Shown piece after piece: positions 36,387 to 45,114 of a DNA stretch of 64,000 bases; positions within the stretch are counted from its first letter, which is position 1, and every line of letters starts with the position of its first letter. Where the stretch lies: positions 1-64,000 of the forward strand of contig JAWDGP010004873.1 in assembly GCA_033675545.1 (NCBI GenBank), given 5' to 3'. The notes below the pieces were generated by a model, which was not told where the DNA came from, searched no databases, and saw only the letters and a program-made list of their open reading frames with translations. Both the position numbers and the translations under genes were made by a program. The stretch is from Elysia crispata. Taxonomy: Eukaryota; Mollusca; Gastropoda; Plakobranchidae.

Positions 36387-36747
36387 ACAGAGCATAGGTA
36401 CCTACCACCCCCTCCGTTCACTCAGCGGATCACTAAGTAGTAGTTGTGAGTGTGTAAAGTTCTGAGTGAACAGAGCATAGGTACCTACCACCCCTCCGTT
36501 CACTCAGCGGATCGCTAAGTAGTTGTGAGTGTGTAAAGTTCTGAGTGAACGGAGCATAGGTACGTACCACCCCTCCGTTCACTCAGGGGATCGCTAAGTA
36601 GTTGTGAGTGTGTAAAGTTCTGAGTGAACGGAGCATAGGTACCCTCCTACCCTCCGTTCACTCAGCAAAATGTGGTTATATGTGTTATATAGAAAATATA
36701 GTAAGTGAACGGAGCGAGTGACGCTACCTTGCTCGGTTCACTCACTC
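36379..36747. repeat. Palindrome cluster D (5 copies) with a 79-base tandem unit
   Basis: Four good copies begin at 36379, 36462, 36541 and 36620, so the unit length is 83, 79 and 79 bases. The spacer between copies (GATCGCTAAGTAG plus GTGAGTGTGTAAAG) is itself repeated. A fifth, diverged copy lies at about 36702-36747. The first copy contains the stop codon of the protease gene. The array precedes an NRF-1-like site and a TATA box. Confidence 0.9.
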
Positions 36748-36750
36748 AAT

Positions 36751-36761
36751 TGCGCATGCGC
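36751..36761. promoter_or_regulatory. NRF-1-like palindrome TGCGCATGCGC
   Basis: A perfect GCGCATGCGC core 20 bases upstream of the TATATAAG of the acidic/Arg-rich gene. The core equals the consensus of the metazoan activator NRF-1. Other copies occur at 46211, 58369 and 58419. Confidence 0.5.
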
Positions 36762-36780
36762 GGATTTTTAGTCTGTCTAC

Positions 36781-36788
36781 TATATAAG
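36781..36788 (+). promoter_or_regulatory. TATA box for the probable transactivator gene
   Basis: TATATAAG 176 bases before the ATG at 36957 and about 35 after the last palindrome of cluster D. Confidence 0.7.
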
Positions 36789-36956
36789 AGTCTCCTATTT
36801 GTTAATCCCTCATTCTAGACAAAAACTTTGAAGCGATCACATTGAGTCGGCGTATTTGTATCTCCAGTTTTTCTGAGTGCGTCCAAGTCTCACTCTGCTG
36901 TACTGCCGTACGCCGCCGCATGTGGTGACGTATTGCACCCCACTGCTATCCGAATC

Positions 36957-37922
36957 ATGAACTGTGAGGAAGATATGCTCCTAGACTACTCTCTGGATCT
37001 ATCCGTGGACGACACCACCCAAGCGCCATCAACGACAACAACAACAACGCCTATTCAAGCACCTCCCCCACCCGAGGTTGAGGAGCAAGATCTGCTGGAC
37101 CTGAGTGAATACGACGACATTCTCACTCTACCCTCTGAGGACGACGACAGCTTTCTCGAGTCTGACGAAGCGGACGACGAGGAGGAAGAGGACCCGATTC
37201 TGTCCTTTCCCAAGGACGGTTCTGTGATACCACGTGACTACCAACAGGCTCCCGCCCCTGCGCCGGAGAAGCCCGAGCAACCTGAGACTTCTGGTCAACA
37301 CATCCCTGTTCTGAACGGCGTTAGAAGCAAGGTTGTGCGTCCGCAGTACTCCAGGACATCCCCGGCTGATCACTCTTATCATCACTCCTCTGACAATACC
37401 AGGCCCAGGAGGAGACGTCGCAGGAACGTTTCTGCCTATCGTAAAGAGAGAGAACACCGGAGGCGCGACAATTGGTTGAGGAAGAAGGGACTCGGCAAGT
37501 ACAAGTACACCACTACTATCGCTTCTACACCCACCCTCACCAACAGCCGGCGCCAGCAACAACAGCAACAGCAGAACAACGTGTCACCTCTGTGTCGACC
37601 CATACCGCTGTCCGAGATCGTCTTCGACCGCCCACCACCCACTCTGCGGTACCAGAACAACAACTACAACTGTCAACGCCAGCAACAGTATTGTAAACGC
37701 AGAGAATCCACCAAGCGCCGTGTCGAAGTGTGTGACGACAAGGAGAACACCGTCTGCAGTTCCGTGCCTGATCTGCTGAAAAAGTTCAAGTCTCTGCATT
37801 CCGTCTCCAAGTCATCTGAGGAATGTATTTCGACCGTTCTGTCGGCGTTCTGGGACATGAACGACAGGAAGCCCGAACTGACCAAGGACATGTTAAAGTT
37901 TCTGCAGAAGGCCGCCAACTAA
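36957..37922 (+). CDS. Acidic/Arg-rich protein, probable transcriptional regulator
   Basis: No family is recognised, but the composition is that of a transactivator. Residues about 50-90 are strongly acidic with interspersed Leu/Phe (an activation-domain pattern). Residues 148-185 are a highly basic block (RPRRRRRRN, then REHRRRDNWLRKKG) suited to DNA binding and nuclear import and reminiscent of a bZIP basic region, though no Leu heptads follow. A Gln run lies near 205, and a short helical domain closes the protein. The ATG at 36957 is used; upstream the frame starts only at a TTG. The gene has the most elaborate upstream region of the window (five palindromes, NRF-1-like site, TATA). An immediate-early regulator is a reasonable guess. 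The last 100 bases overlap the Clp1-like frame. Confidence 0.72.
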   Translation: MNCEEDMLLDYSLDLSVDDTTQAPSTTTTTTPIQAPPPPEVEEQDLLDLSEYDDILTLPSEDDDSFLESDEADDEEEEDPILSFPKDGSVIPRDYQQAPAPAPEKPEQPETSGQHIPVLNGVRSKVVRPQYSRTSPADHSYHHSSDNTRPRRRRRRNVSAYRKEREHRRRDNWLRKKGLGKYKYTTTIASTPTLTNSRRQQQQQQQNNVSPLCRPIPLSEIVFDRPPPTLRYQNNNYNCQRQQQYCKRRESTKRRVEVCDDKENTVCSSVPDLLKKFKSLHSVSKSSEECISTVLSAFWDMNDRKPELTKDMLKFLQKAAN

Positions 37923-39184
37923 ATAATGTCGGTTCCATCTGCGACCGGGTGCTGTCTGAGATCGCGGTTCGCCCTGATAACACGAACTGCGTCCCGACTA
38001 CTTCCAGACCACCACCCACGACAGCACCCAAGTTACAACACCACATCTACAAACTGCAGAGCGGAGAACACGTGTGGATATGTCTGGACACTCTCCCGCG
38101 CGGCGCCTGGGTGACCGTCACACTCACCACTGGCTCAGCTGAACTGGACGGCCACCCGTTGCACCCCTGGACACCCATGAAGCTTCAGAGACATCACCTG
38201 AACTACTTTGTGCATACGTGGACAGAGTGTTCTCTGACCCTGCGCTCAACGCATTGCGATGACGTGGACAAGCTCGTGATGCGCATCAAGTCGGCCAGCA
38301 TGCATCCCTACTTGACGGAGTACATACCCATCAACCGCGTTCTGGTCATCGATTACGAGCCGTCTGTGGCCATCACCCTGGCCAACTACAAGTACAGACA
38401 TCAGAACCTTGACCCCACTCCGGGTCAGCCCAATAACGATCCCAGACCCTGCCACATCTTGTTCAACTTGGACAATCGAGTCAACAGCCCCGGGGTCGTC
38501 CACGTGTACACCCTGGATGGGACGATCCCCCCGCACCACCCTCTGGACTGCAATGTGAACACCAAGACGTCTTTCTACTGCTACGGACAGACCGCCGACG
38601 ACGACTTACTGACCGCGGCGACCCGTCTGCAGGCTCTCACCTGCGATGGTGACGTCGTGACCGTGCACATGCACGTTTCTCAGATGGACTACGTGAGCGA
38701 CGTCGTGCGGCGTTTCGGCATCAATCACGTGGTTACGACCAACGACTGGACCTACTACAAGATGCGCCAAGTGTTGACCGACACGCCGGTGTCTGTGGTG
38801 ACTTCGATGATTTCCGGGAACGTACCCACAATGACTTCTGAAGAGGCGATATACCATGGGATATTTCTCCAGCAGTATCGCCCACACCACTTCGAGATAG
38901 ACAATAAGAAGTTTCTGAACCGCCTGCCTCCTAATCTGCGCCAGTGTGATATCGCCGGCCAACGGATGGACGTGGCTGCTTACTCAAACTCTAATGGGCC
39001 CCTGAGCAGTCGCGTGTACGCCATTGTGACTAAACCTGAGAACATGCAACAGGATGATTTGATGGTGTTTTGGGGATATCTCATGGTGGACCACAACAAT
39101 AGGTGGCACTCTATATTCCCACCTAACACCTTGAATAGGAGAGCCATACGATTTATAGAAGTATCTTACACGAACTGTATATAG
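37823..39184 (+). CDS. Clp1-like protein (mRNA 3'-processing / polynucleotide-kinase family)
   Basis: The order of motifs follows cellular Clp1. An N-terminal beta-sandwich TTGSAELDGHPLH is followed by NYFVHTWTECSLTLR (cellular form: G-x-AEIFG-x-EL, then FTW-x-GC). Next comes a Rossmann-like strand RVLVIDYEPS where the cellular protein has its P-loop. Then ILFNLDNRVNSPGVV (cellular: FVDLDVGQG-x3-IPG), a VTVHMHVSQMDY strand (cellular: NTCGWVKGxGY), and a C-terminal GYLMVD...IFPPNTL-type domain. The canonical Walker A is not recognisable, so kinase activity is doubtful. Cellular Clp1 works in cleavage factor II of mRNA 3'-end formation and in tRNA splicing; a viral copy may bind or displace the host complex. 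The start is uncertain: the ATG at 37823 lies inside the preceding gene in another frame, and domain similarity begins only near residue 70. AATAAA follows at 39340. Confidence 0.7.
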   Translation: MYFDRSVGVLGHERQEARTDQGHVKVSAEGRQLNNVGSICDRVLSEIAVRPDNTNCVPTTSRPPPTTAPKLQHHIYKLQSGEHVWICLDTLPRGAWVTVTLTTGSAELDGHPLHPWTPMKLQRHHLNYFVHTWTECSLTLRSTHCDDVDKLVMRIKSASMHPYLTEYIPINRVLVIDYEPSVAITLANYKYRHQNLDPTPGQPNNDPRPCHILFNLDNRVNSPGVVHVYTLDGTIPPHHPLDCNVNTKTSFYCYGQTADDDLLTAATRLQALTCDGDVVTVHMHVSQMDYVSDVVRRFGINHVVTTNDWTYYKMRQVLTDTPVSVVTSMISGNVPTMTSEEAIYHGIFLQQYRPHHFEIDNKKFLNRLPPNLRQCDIAGQRMDVAAYSNSNGPLSSRVYAIVTKPENMQQDDLMVFWGYLMVDHNNRWHSIFPPNTLNRRAIRFIEVSYTNCI

Positions 39185-39339
39185 AATGACTTTACAAATG
39201 GCGATGTGTGAATGTGATATTAACTAATTGATTGTAAATATATTTGTGTATCTATCTGTTCATAAACGTACTCGTGACTCATGCTGTGACAGAGTCTACG
39301 ACGATACATTTGTCTGTATGTATTATCACGTTAAAGGTT

Positions 39340-39345
39340 AATAAA
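39340..39345 (+). terminator. Polyadenylation signal AATAAA
   Basis: Signal 156 bases after the Clp1-like stop; probably shared by the transactivator and Clp1-like transcripts, since none is seen between those two genes. Confidence 0.7.
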
Positions 39346-39388
39346 GCATTACCAAAATCAAAAACAAACACGACTCGTTGTCTTATTT

Positions 39389-39405
39389 TTTATTGTGAGT
39401 TTATT
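39389..39405 (-). terminator. Two minus-strand AATAAA signals
   Basis: TTTATT at 39389-39394 and 39400-39405 on the plus strand, 48-64 bases past the stop of the 284-residue gene. They converge with the plus-strand signal at 39340. Confidence 0.7.
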
Positions 39406-39452
39406 TACAATTTGCATGAGTATATGTAATGTTAAATACATTGTAAGAGCTC

Positions 39453-40307
39453 TCATCCCGCTGTGTGGGCAGGTTGAGTGTAGAACTCGTGCTTCAGCGG
39501 GGCGGTCACAACGGCATACAGAGTCTTGTCCGGGGGGACACCTGTAATGTCCGTGTCCATCCCTACGGGTGGTTGTGTCATGCCGTCAACAAGCGCCCAG
39601 GACCAATGGTCACTGATCTGGCACTTGGTCGAAGCGTCGTGGTGGGACTCTTTGAGGAAGAACAAATTGGGTTCTATCATCAGCCCGGACTTGATCATGG
39701 GATTGGTCCGGTAGTAGACGAGGGACACCGTCGTGTCGCCACCAACCCCCTCGGGGTCTGTAAACACGTAGCCTCCATAGGCGAACTTGTGGGAGACCAG
39801 GAAGTGGTTGATGGCGTACACCGTGTCTTCATGGATAAACTTGCGGTCGGCTTTCTTGAGGGCGCCCAGGAGAGTCTCATTCAGCGGGTGTTCGGACTTG
39901 CATTTGGTCAACCACGCGCTGTAGGCCATGAGAACGGACTCGTCTGCCGTAGAGCCACTCAGAGTGGATGGGGGAACCAAAGCGCCGCCCACGGCCTGGG
40001 TCTGGTCGGGTACGGGAAATATGCAGTAGAATCTGTTATAGAGGACGTATCGCCGGTGACCCTGGGAACCCGCCGGGAGCGTAAATGGGTAGCTGACCAC
40101 GTCCGTGGTGTTCCTGCGGCGCATCATGGCCTCCTCTATCAACTTGTTCTTGCCCGCCCTGACAAGCGTGGCGTCGATCCTGCGGTTGTACGGGTGGTAC
40201 TCGCTCCTGACCCCCGAGGTCGTGCCGCGATCGTTCTCATCGTTCTGCAGCCGTTTGACCCGGCGGTTGTACCGCAGCTTGGCCAGCCATCTGCTGGTGG
40301 AGAACAT
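39453..40307 (-). CDS. Unknown 284-residue protein, candidate capsid-associated
   Basis: The family is not recognised. The first 60 residues are basic (RYNRRVKRLQ, MMRRRNTT), and the rest alternates strands and short helices with many Tyr/Pro/His. There is no signal peptide or membrane span. Size is in the range of herpesvirus triplex proteins, and it lies back-to-back with the probable major capsid gene, but no sequence signature supports that assignment. The upstream gap (40308-40528) holds a late-type motif oriented the other way. Confidence 0.75.
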   Translation of the reverse strand: MFSTSRWLAKLRYNRRVKRLQNDENDRGTTSGVRSEYHPYNRRIDATLVRAGKNKLIEEAMMRRRNTTDVVSYPFTLPAGSQGHRRYVLYNRFYCIFPVPDQTQAVGGALVPPSTLSGSTADESVLMAYSAWLTKCKSEHPLNETLLGALKKADRKFIHEDTVYAINHFLVSHKFAYGGYVFTDPEGVGGDTTVSLVYYRTNPMIKSGLMIEPNLFFLKESHHDASTKCQISDHWSWALVDGMTQPPVGMDTDITGVPPDKTLYAVVTAPLKHEFYTQPAHTAG

Positions 40308-40334
40308 TGTCGGTTGGGTTGATGCGAAGGGTAA

Positions 40335-40344
40335 AGTATTAGTT
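40335..40344 (+). promoter_or_regulatory. Late-type motif upstream of the probable capsid gene
   Basis: AGTATTAGTT followed by C, 185 bases upstream of the ATG at 40529. It is oriented toward that gene. Confidence 0.5.
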
Positions 40345-40528
40345 CGGTGAACAGGGCGGTGGATCGGCGCTCAGTGTACTCCTATCCCTGTCTTACAACA
40401 CATCGTTTTAATATTAGACGCGGTCCGTCTTCGCCAATTTAGGTCCCAGTAGGAAAGAGCTAAGCGACACTCATCCGCAGCAGCCTCCGGATACCCCTAT
40501 AGGGTGATACGCGCGCACTCCCAGGACC

Positions 40529-43357
40529 ATGAACAATCCGGTCACGTTGATCGCCAACGACACCACGCCGCTCACCGCGAGCAAGGTGTCGTTGGAGCAT
40601 CTGAACGAGTTGCAGAATACCAAGGAATGGATGGGTAACGAGCTCACCACCTATACCAGCCACGCCGGAGTGACCATGGACGACATCACGCACAGTGTGA
40701 GGTTCCTGATGGGGGCCAAGATGGTGGCTAAGTACAACAACCGAAAGGTAGAGAATACCTACGGGTTGTTGTTCCATCACTCCATGACTGAGGAGTCAAT
40801 CGGAGATTCCGATTTTTCCTTGGTCTACCTGTACCACCTGGACAACACCGACGCGGGAGCGCGCACCTACCTGCCCTCGGCGGGGCCCAGCGTCAACATC
40901 ATCACCATCGAGCGCAACGTGGGAGAGCCCATACCCCACTACGTGAACATCCGCGTACACAAGGACGTGTACCAGAAGTTCGCCCTGGCGCTCAAGACTC
41001 TGGGTGGCTCCTGGCTGACCGACACGAAGCAGCGCATGTCTCTGGGTATGCCCGAGAAGTTCCCCCTGGACGACCCCAAGTTGATGCTGGTCAGGCGTCA
41101 GTACGAGAACTTCATGGCCAACATGGACGAGCAGCTGAACGCCGCGGCCAACTCCCTGATCAGGGGTGACAACTCGTCGTCCCTCAGAGATGTGGTGGAG
41201 CAGTCCCCGCCCATCTGGACGCTGAACCTCCACAAGAGGTTCGCCAACACCACCGACTGGGCGGAGATGTCCCAGATCATGCCCGAGCTGATGATCAGAC
41301 GGCTGTTCGCGATCAACAAATCCATTGCGGACGACTCCATGACCGCGCTCAGGGAAGGCGTGCGCATCTATGAGCTGCATACCGACAATTCGGGCGCCCT
41401 ACAGGGCCTAGACGGGTGGTTTGAAGGTCCCGAGGCCCCTTTCCGCTATCCTGACATCGTGATTGTCACCACCGACAATGTACTGTACAGCATGACCACT
41501 GCCGGGTACGTAAAGGAGGCCACGGTGACCATGAAGCAGATCATGTCCATCCTAAGTCTGACCAGGGAGGACGTCCATCCCCTGCGCGTAATGGCGCCCC
41601 AGATGTCAGTGACTTTCAGGAACGGGTCGTACGTGCGGGACCCCAACGCGCAGATCGCGCGCAAGGTCGTGACCACCGACAACCACAAGATCAAGTGGGC
41701 GAAGCTGGACAATAAGAACGTCGTCCTCCTGTCCGTGGAGGAGGGTCTGTTTGAGAACGACGCTGCCCGCAAGGCCGAGTTCACCACCATGACCAACTTT
41801 GATGTCACCGTCCCCGCCGGGATCACTCTGCTGCACCACGGGAAAGTCCTGTACGGCCCCACGCAGCAGTGCACGACCATCGCCAACGAGAAAGGGACTC
41901 GCTACACCCTGTCCTGCGCCGACGTGGCGCCGTTCCTGAGGAAATTTTTTGAAGGGCAGGAGTACAAGTTCTACGACTTTGGAGACTCCTCGGACAACGT
42001 CGAGACGGCTCTTCTCAGCATGATCTTCTACAAGAGGCTCAGCGAGGAGGAGGAGTCCGATGAGACCAACACCACCACCCTGGTCAGGGCCGAGTTGATG
42101 AGTGAGAACTACTACTACGACAACAACCTGATGGCTCTGAACATCATCAGCGCCATGCTCAACATCACGGCCCCCGACCTGAAACCCCTGGTGTCCAAGG
42201 AGCACGAGAAGCCCTTCGGCGTCGACTTCGAACTCGTGTCGTCCATCGTGGAGAACTACATGTCCAAGAACAAGCTCCCGTTCAAACCCGAGGTGTGCGC
42301 CAAGATCTACAGCATCTTGGACACACTCACCAATCTGGAGGCCATCGCATATCTCAAATACATCAACATGGGCTTCGGGGTGGAGTTCCTGAAGCCCGAG
42401 TTTGTGCAGGCCGACGGAATGCTGCTCTGCAAGCCCTCCGGCTTTTCCCACATCGGCGGCACACCCATCCAGACGCGTATGAAGGACGTCTCGGACGAAA
42501 CGCAGTTCATCAAGTACAAGTCCACGGCCCACTCCACCACCTGCCGCCAGAGTCTGGGAGGGTACCCGTCCATCATGTGGCGTAACGCTCTCGTGAACGA
42601 GGCCCAGGCCACCACCACGGATAAGGTGTTGGATCCCACCGACCACGTGGCCGTCATCGACTACCTGTCGTATCTGAGCACCATGAAGACGGCCGACACG
42701 CGCACCAAAACCCTGGACCCCTCAGTCAAGGGTGACGGGTGGTGGCCGCTGTTCACTCCGCCGTTCATGGACATCCACACCCTGAGCAAGCCCCACAGTC
42801 CCGTGGGGAGGATGGGGACCAACTATAAGACACCTGAGGAGCACGAGGCCATGTTTTTCGACCGCACCGTGATGGATTGCGTGTATCCCAACGTGTACAC
42901 GGCCAACACCGTGTTTAGCGACATGAGGAACAACATTAACTCGCAGTTCCTCTACTCTCAGAATCTGTTTGACAACGAAGACTGCCCCTTCTACAAGTAT
43001 TTGCACTACAACCCCACCGCGGTCAATGCCATCCAGCACTGCGTGGATTCCAACACCCGCCAGCAGAACGTCAGGATGAACATGGCTCGCCCCAACGAGG
43101 AGGGTGTGGACCCCAAGAATGAGAACAACATCTCCGACCTCACCGGTCAGGCCATCCCCAAAACTTGCTGGTCGGACATGGACCAGAAGACGGGCGTGAT
43201 GGCAAGGGATGACATCCAGAAGGCCTCGGGCTACCGCGTGGACGCCATCATAACCAACGGCAGCACAGATTTCTACATCAACGACAGCCAGTTCATTGGC
43301 AAGTGGGACTGCATGGGTGTTAGTCAATACAGTCACTCGCCAGTCCTGAGCGGTTAA
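40529..43357 (+). CDS. Large late structural protein, candidate major capsid protein
   Basis: The protein is 942 residues with even, globular composition, no signal peptide, no long disordered or coiled segments and few charged runs. This is what one expects of an abundant shell protein. Cys content is low in the first half and moderate in the second. It carries an acidic loop (SEEEESDETN, about 510) and a C-terminus rich in Asn/Asp/Gly. No catalytic motif is visible. The late-type motif upstream, the adjacent late 242-residue gene and the nearby capsid protease support a capsid role. It is shorter than herpesvirus VP5 (about 1370), so another large structural protein is possible. The stop codon is followed at once by AATAAA. 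Confidence 0.6.
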   Translation: MNNPVTLIANDTTPLTASKVSLEHLNELQNTKEWMGNELTTYTSHAGVTMDDITHSVRFLMGAKMVAKYNNRKVENTYGLLFHHSMTEESIGDSDFSLVYLYHLDNTDAGARTYLPSAGPSVNIITIERNVGEPIPHYVNIRVHKDVYQKFALALKTLGGSWLTDTKQRMSLGMPEKFPLDDPKLMLVRRQYENFMANMDEQLNAAANSLIRGDNSSSLRDVVEQSPPIWTLNLHKRFANTTDWAEMSQIMPELMIRRLFAINKSIADDSMTALREGVRIYELHTDNSGALQGLDGWFEGPEAPFRYPDIVIVTTDNVLYSMTTAGYVKEATVTMKQIMSILSLTREDVHPLRVMAPQMSVTFRNGSYVRDPNAQIARKVVTTDNHKIKWAKLDNKNVVLLSVEEGLFENDAARKAEFTTMTNFDVTVPAGITLLHHGKVLYGPTQQCTTIANEKGTRYTLSCADVAPFLRKFFEGQEYKFYDFGDSSDNVETALLSMIFYKRLSEEEESDETNTTTLVRAELMSENYYYDNNLMALNIISAMLNITAPDLKPLVSKEHEKPFGVDFELVSSIVENYMSKNKLPFKPEVCAKIYSILDTLTNLEAIAYLKYINMGFGVEFLKPEFVQADGMLLCKPSGFSHIGGTPIQTRMKDVSDETQFIKYKSTAHSTTCRQSLGGYPSIMWRNALVNEAQATTTDKVLDPTDHVAVIDYLSYLSTMKTADTRTKTLDPSVKGDGWWPLFTPPFMDIHTLSKPHSPVGRMGTNYKTPEEHEAMFFDRTVMDCVYPNVYTANTVFSDMRNNINSQFLYSQNLFDNEDCPFYKYLHYNPTAVNAIQHCVDSNTRQQNVRMNMARPNEEGVDPKNENNISDLTGQAIPKTCWSDMDQKTGVMARDDIQKASGYRVDAIITNGSTDFYINDSQFIGKWDCMGVSQYSHSPVLSG

Positions 43358-43372
43358 ATAAAAGTATTAGTT
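43357..43372 (+). promoter_or_regulatory. AATAAA joined to a late-type motif
   Basis: AATAAA at 43357-43362 begins on the last base of the stop codon of the 942-residue gene and is followed directly by AGTATTAGTT at 43363-43372. The 3' signal of one gene and the promoter-like element of the next (ATG 43505) thus occupy 16 consecutive bases. Confidence 0.6.
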
Positions 43373-43504
43373 CTCAACAGCATGGCATCATCGCACACCA
43401 CTACAGTTCTGCTATATACCCACCAGCCCTAAAAACCAATTACCCATTTCGTCGTCTCTGTCATACCCCCCGCCGTACGTTGTGGTCACGCGAATCGTCG
43501 CACG

Positions 43505-44233
43505 ATGCCTTGGAACAACGATCACAAGTTCTTCCGCATCGCGGCCCAGGACCGGTTGAGCATCGACGAGAATCATCGCAGCTTGCCCTACTGCATGGTC
43601 AACGCGAACCGCTTCGACTACCCCGTGGGGAAGTTGGAGAACTTTCTGCATGAGGTGAACCTCAACTACAGGATCAATGAAGAAGACTCCCTGCAGGAGT
43701 TCGTGGCGAGGTTGGACATTGACAAATTGCTCTGGCGAGTATCCCGGAGAAACTACGAGATCAAGCCCATGCAGAAGACCCTGCACCTGGACACGTCTAC
43801 CAACACGGTCATGGTCAATACCGGCATCAACAACGACCTCATTGTAGGGGACAAGATCTTCGCGCTGCCCGGCATAAGCTACCTGGCGAAGAACAATCCA
43901 TCCGTGAACACGTTTGTGATGAACGGCCGGACCTTTATGCATCCCATGATCATCAACTGGCAAGAGAAAAGCATGTTACAGTCCGACGTCATAGAGCTGG
44001 ACGCGAACCCCTATAAAGCCACCCCAAACACCATGATCGGGCGTATGCTCCAGAAGTACATCAACAAGAGCGAGAGCATCGATCTCAACAAGTTGCTATC
44101 CTACCTCCCCAGAATGAAGCCCATAGGCACTATCATGGCTAGTCTAGCTGGTGAGAGGAGGTCGTTGTACGACGTCGCGCAGACCACAGTCCCTCTGGGT
44201 GCAGAGTTTATATGCAGCAACTGGCCTTTTTAA
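43505..44233 (+). CDS. 242-residue protein, candidate capsid triplex subunit
   Basis: The gene follows the candidate major capsid gene on the same strand with its own late-type motif 133 bases upstream of the ATG at 43505. The protein is globular, Asn/Ile/Leu-rich, without membrane segments or zinc motifs, and ends in an aromatic SNWPF. Herpesvirus triplex proteins are of similar or somewhat larger size (about 300), and capsid genes are often late. No direct sequence signature is recognised, so this is positional inference. AATAAA follows at 44310. Confidence 0.6.
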   Translation: MPWNNDHKFFRIAAQDRLSIDENHRSLPYCMVNANRFDYPVGKLENFLHEVNLNYRINEEDSLQEFVARLDIDKLLWRVSRRNYEIKPMQKTLHLDTSTNTVMVNTGINNDLIVGDKIFALPGISYLAKNNPSVNTFVMNGRTFMHPMIINWQEKSMLQSDVIELDANPYKATPNTMIGRMLQKYINKSESIDLNKLLSYLPRMKPIGTIMASLAGERRSLYDVAQTTVPLGAEFICSNWPF

Positions 44234-44309
44234 AGTGTTTTTTACTAAGCAGTTATTATGATGATGATGATGATTGTGTGTGTCTGTACATGTGAATGCT
44301 ATAAATGAC

Positions 44310-44315
44310 AATAAA
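44310..44315 (+). terminator. Polyadenylation signal AATAAA
   Basis: Signal 77 bases after the stop of the 242-residue gene, preceded by a short ATG microsatellite (about 44257-44273). Confidence 0.7.
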
Positions 44316-44421
44316 CTAAAACCAACACAAAAGTTTTTTTGGTGTTTCTTTGTTTAATCATAATATATATCATAGGTGCATATAACAAAAAATAATGACA
44401 TGAGCAATAACATTACATAAT

Positions 44422-45105
44422 TTACAATAGTTGAGCAATCACAGTGAGGAGGTTCTGCTTCAACAGAAGCAGTCCCACAAACATGTAGTCTCTCACAGTG
44501 GAGTCCTTGAAGAGGTACACCATAATGGACAGAATGACGGCGATGAGTGCCGACCGGATGAACTTCGCGATCAACGACAGCGATTTCCACTCATACACAT
44601 AGGGCTCGAAGGTCAGTTTACCAGCCGTCTTGTAGGATGCGCAGATGACGCCGTCCACGCACTCGCCACCGGGGTAAGAGTCAATGGTGGACATGAGGTC
44701 GTTGTAGGTCACCACCAGACTTGCGCCGCCGTCCGAGTGGGCGTACGTGGACCCGGCCATGACGCTGAGCCGACACTGGTTGAGAGGCACGATGAACTCA
44801 GCCTTGATCACGTGCTGTCGGCCAAACATGTCAAATATGGGTTTGACCGGGATCTCCTTGAACACCATATTGTCCACGTGCGCCACGTAGACGGAGTGAT
44901 CGCCCAATCCAATCTCATCAAAGGTTATGGCACCACCCGCGGTGTCGTAGGCCTTCTTCTGTTTAGAGTGTCGCCGCAACATGTTGGGATTTGGATGGAG
45001 CGCTCCGGTATATGCCCTGGGGGGTCCTGGGGTGTTCAGCGGGTGAGTGCTGATAATCAGGGAAGGCGTCGCCAAAGATATGTCGCGGGCGCAAATAATA
45101 GTCAT
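44422..45105 (-). CDS. C-terminally anchored membrane protein (227 residues)
   Basis: A soluble, mixed alpha/beta region of about 165 residues is followed by two hydrophobic segments (about 170-192 and 206-227) with a short charged KDSTVRD linker. The protein is therefore anchored by its tail, either as a hairpin or with one span plus an amphipathic end. There is no N-terminal signal peptide. The herpesvirus nuclear-egress membrane protein UL34 is tail-anchored and similar in size, but I see no defining motif. It is the last gene of the packed minus-strand array; a minus-strand ATTAAA (plus 44353-44358) may end the shared transcripts. Confidence 0.78.
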   Translation of the reverse strand: MTIICARDISLATPSLIISTHPLNTPGPPRAYTGALHPNPNMLRRHSKQKKAYDTAGGAITFDEIGLGDHSVYVAHVDNMVFKEIPVKPIFDMFGRQHVIKAEFIVPLNQCRLSVMAGSTYAHSDGGASLVVTYNDLMSTIDSYPGGECVDGVICASYKTAGKLTFEPYVYEWKSLSLIAKFIRSALIAVILSIMVYLFKDSTVRDYMFVGLLLLKQNLLTVIAQLL

Positions 45106-45114
45106 CAGTCGTCT

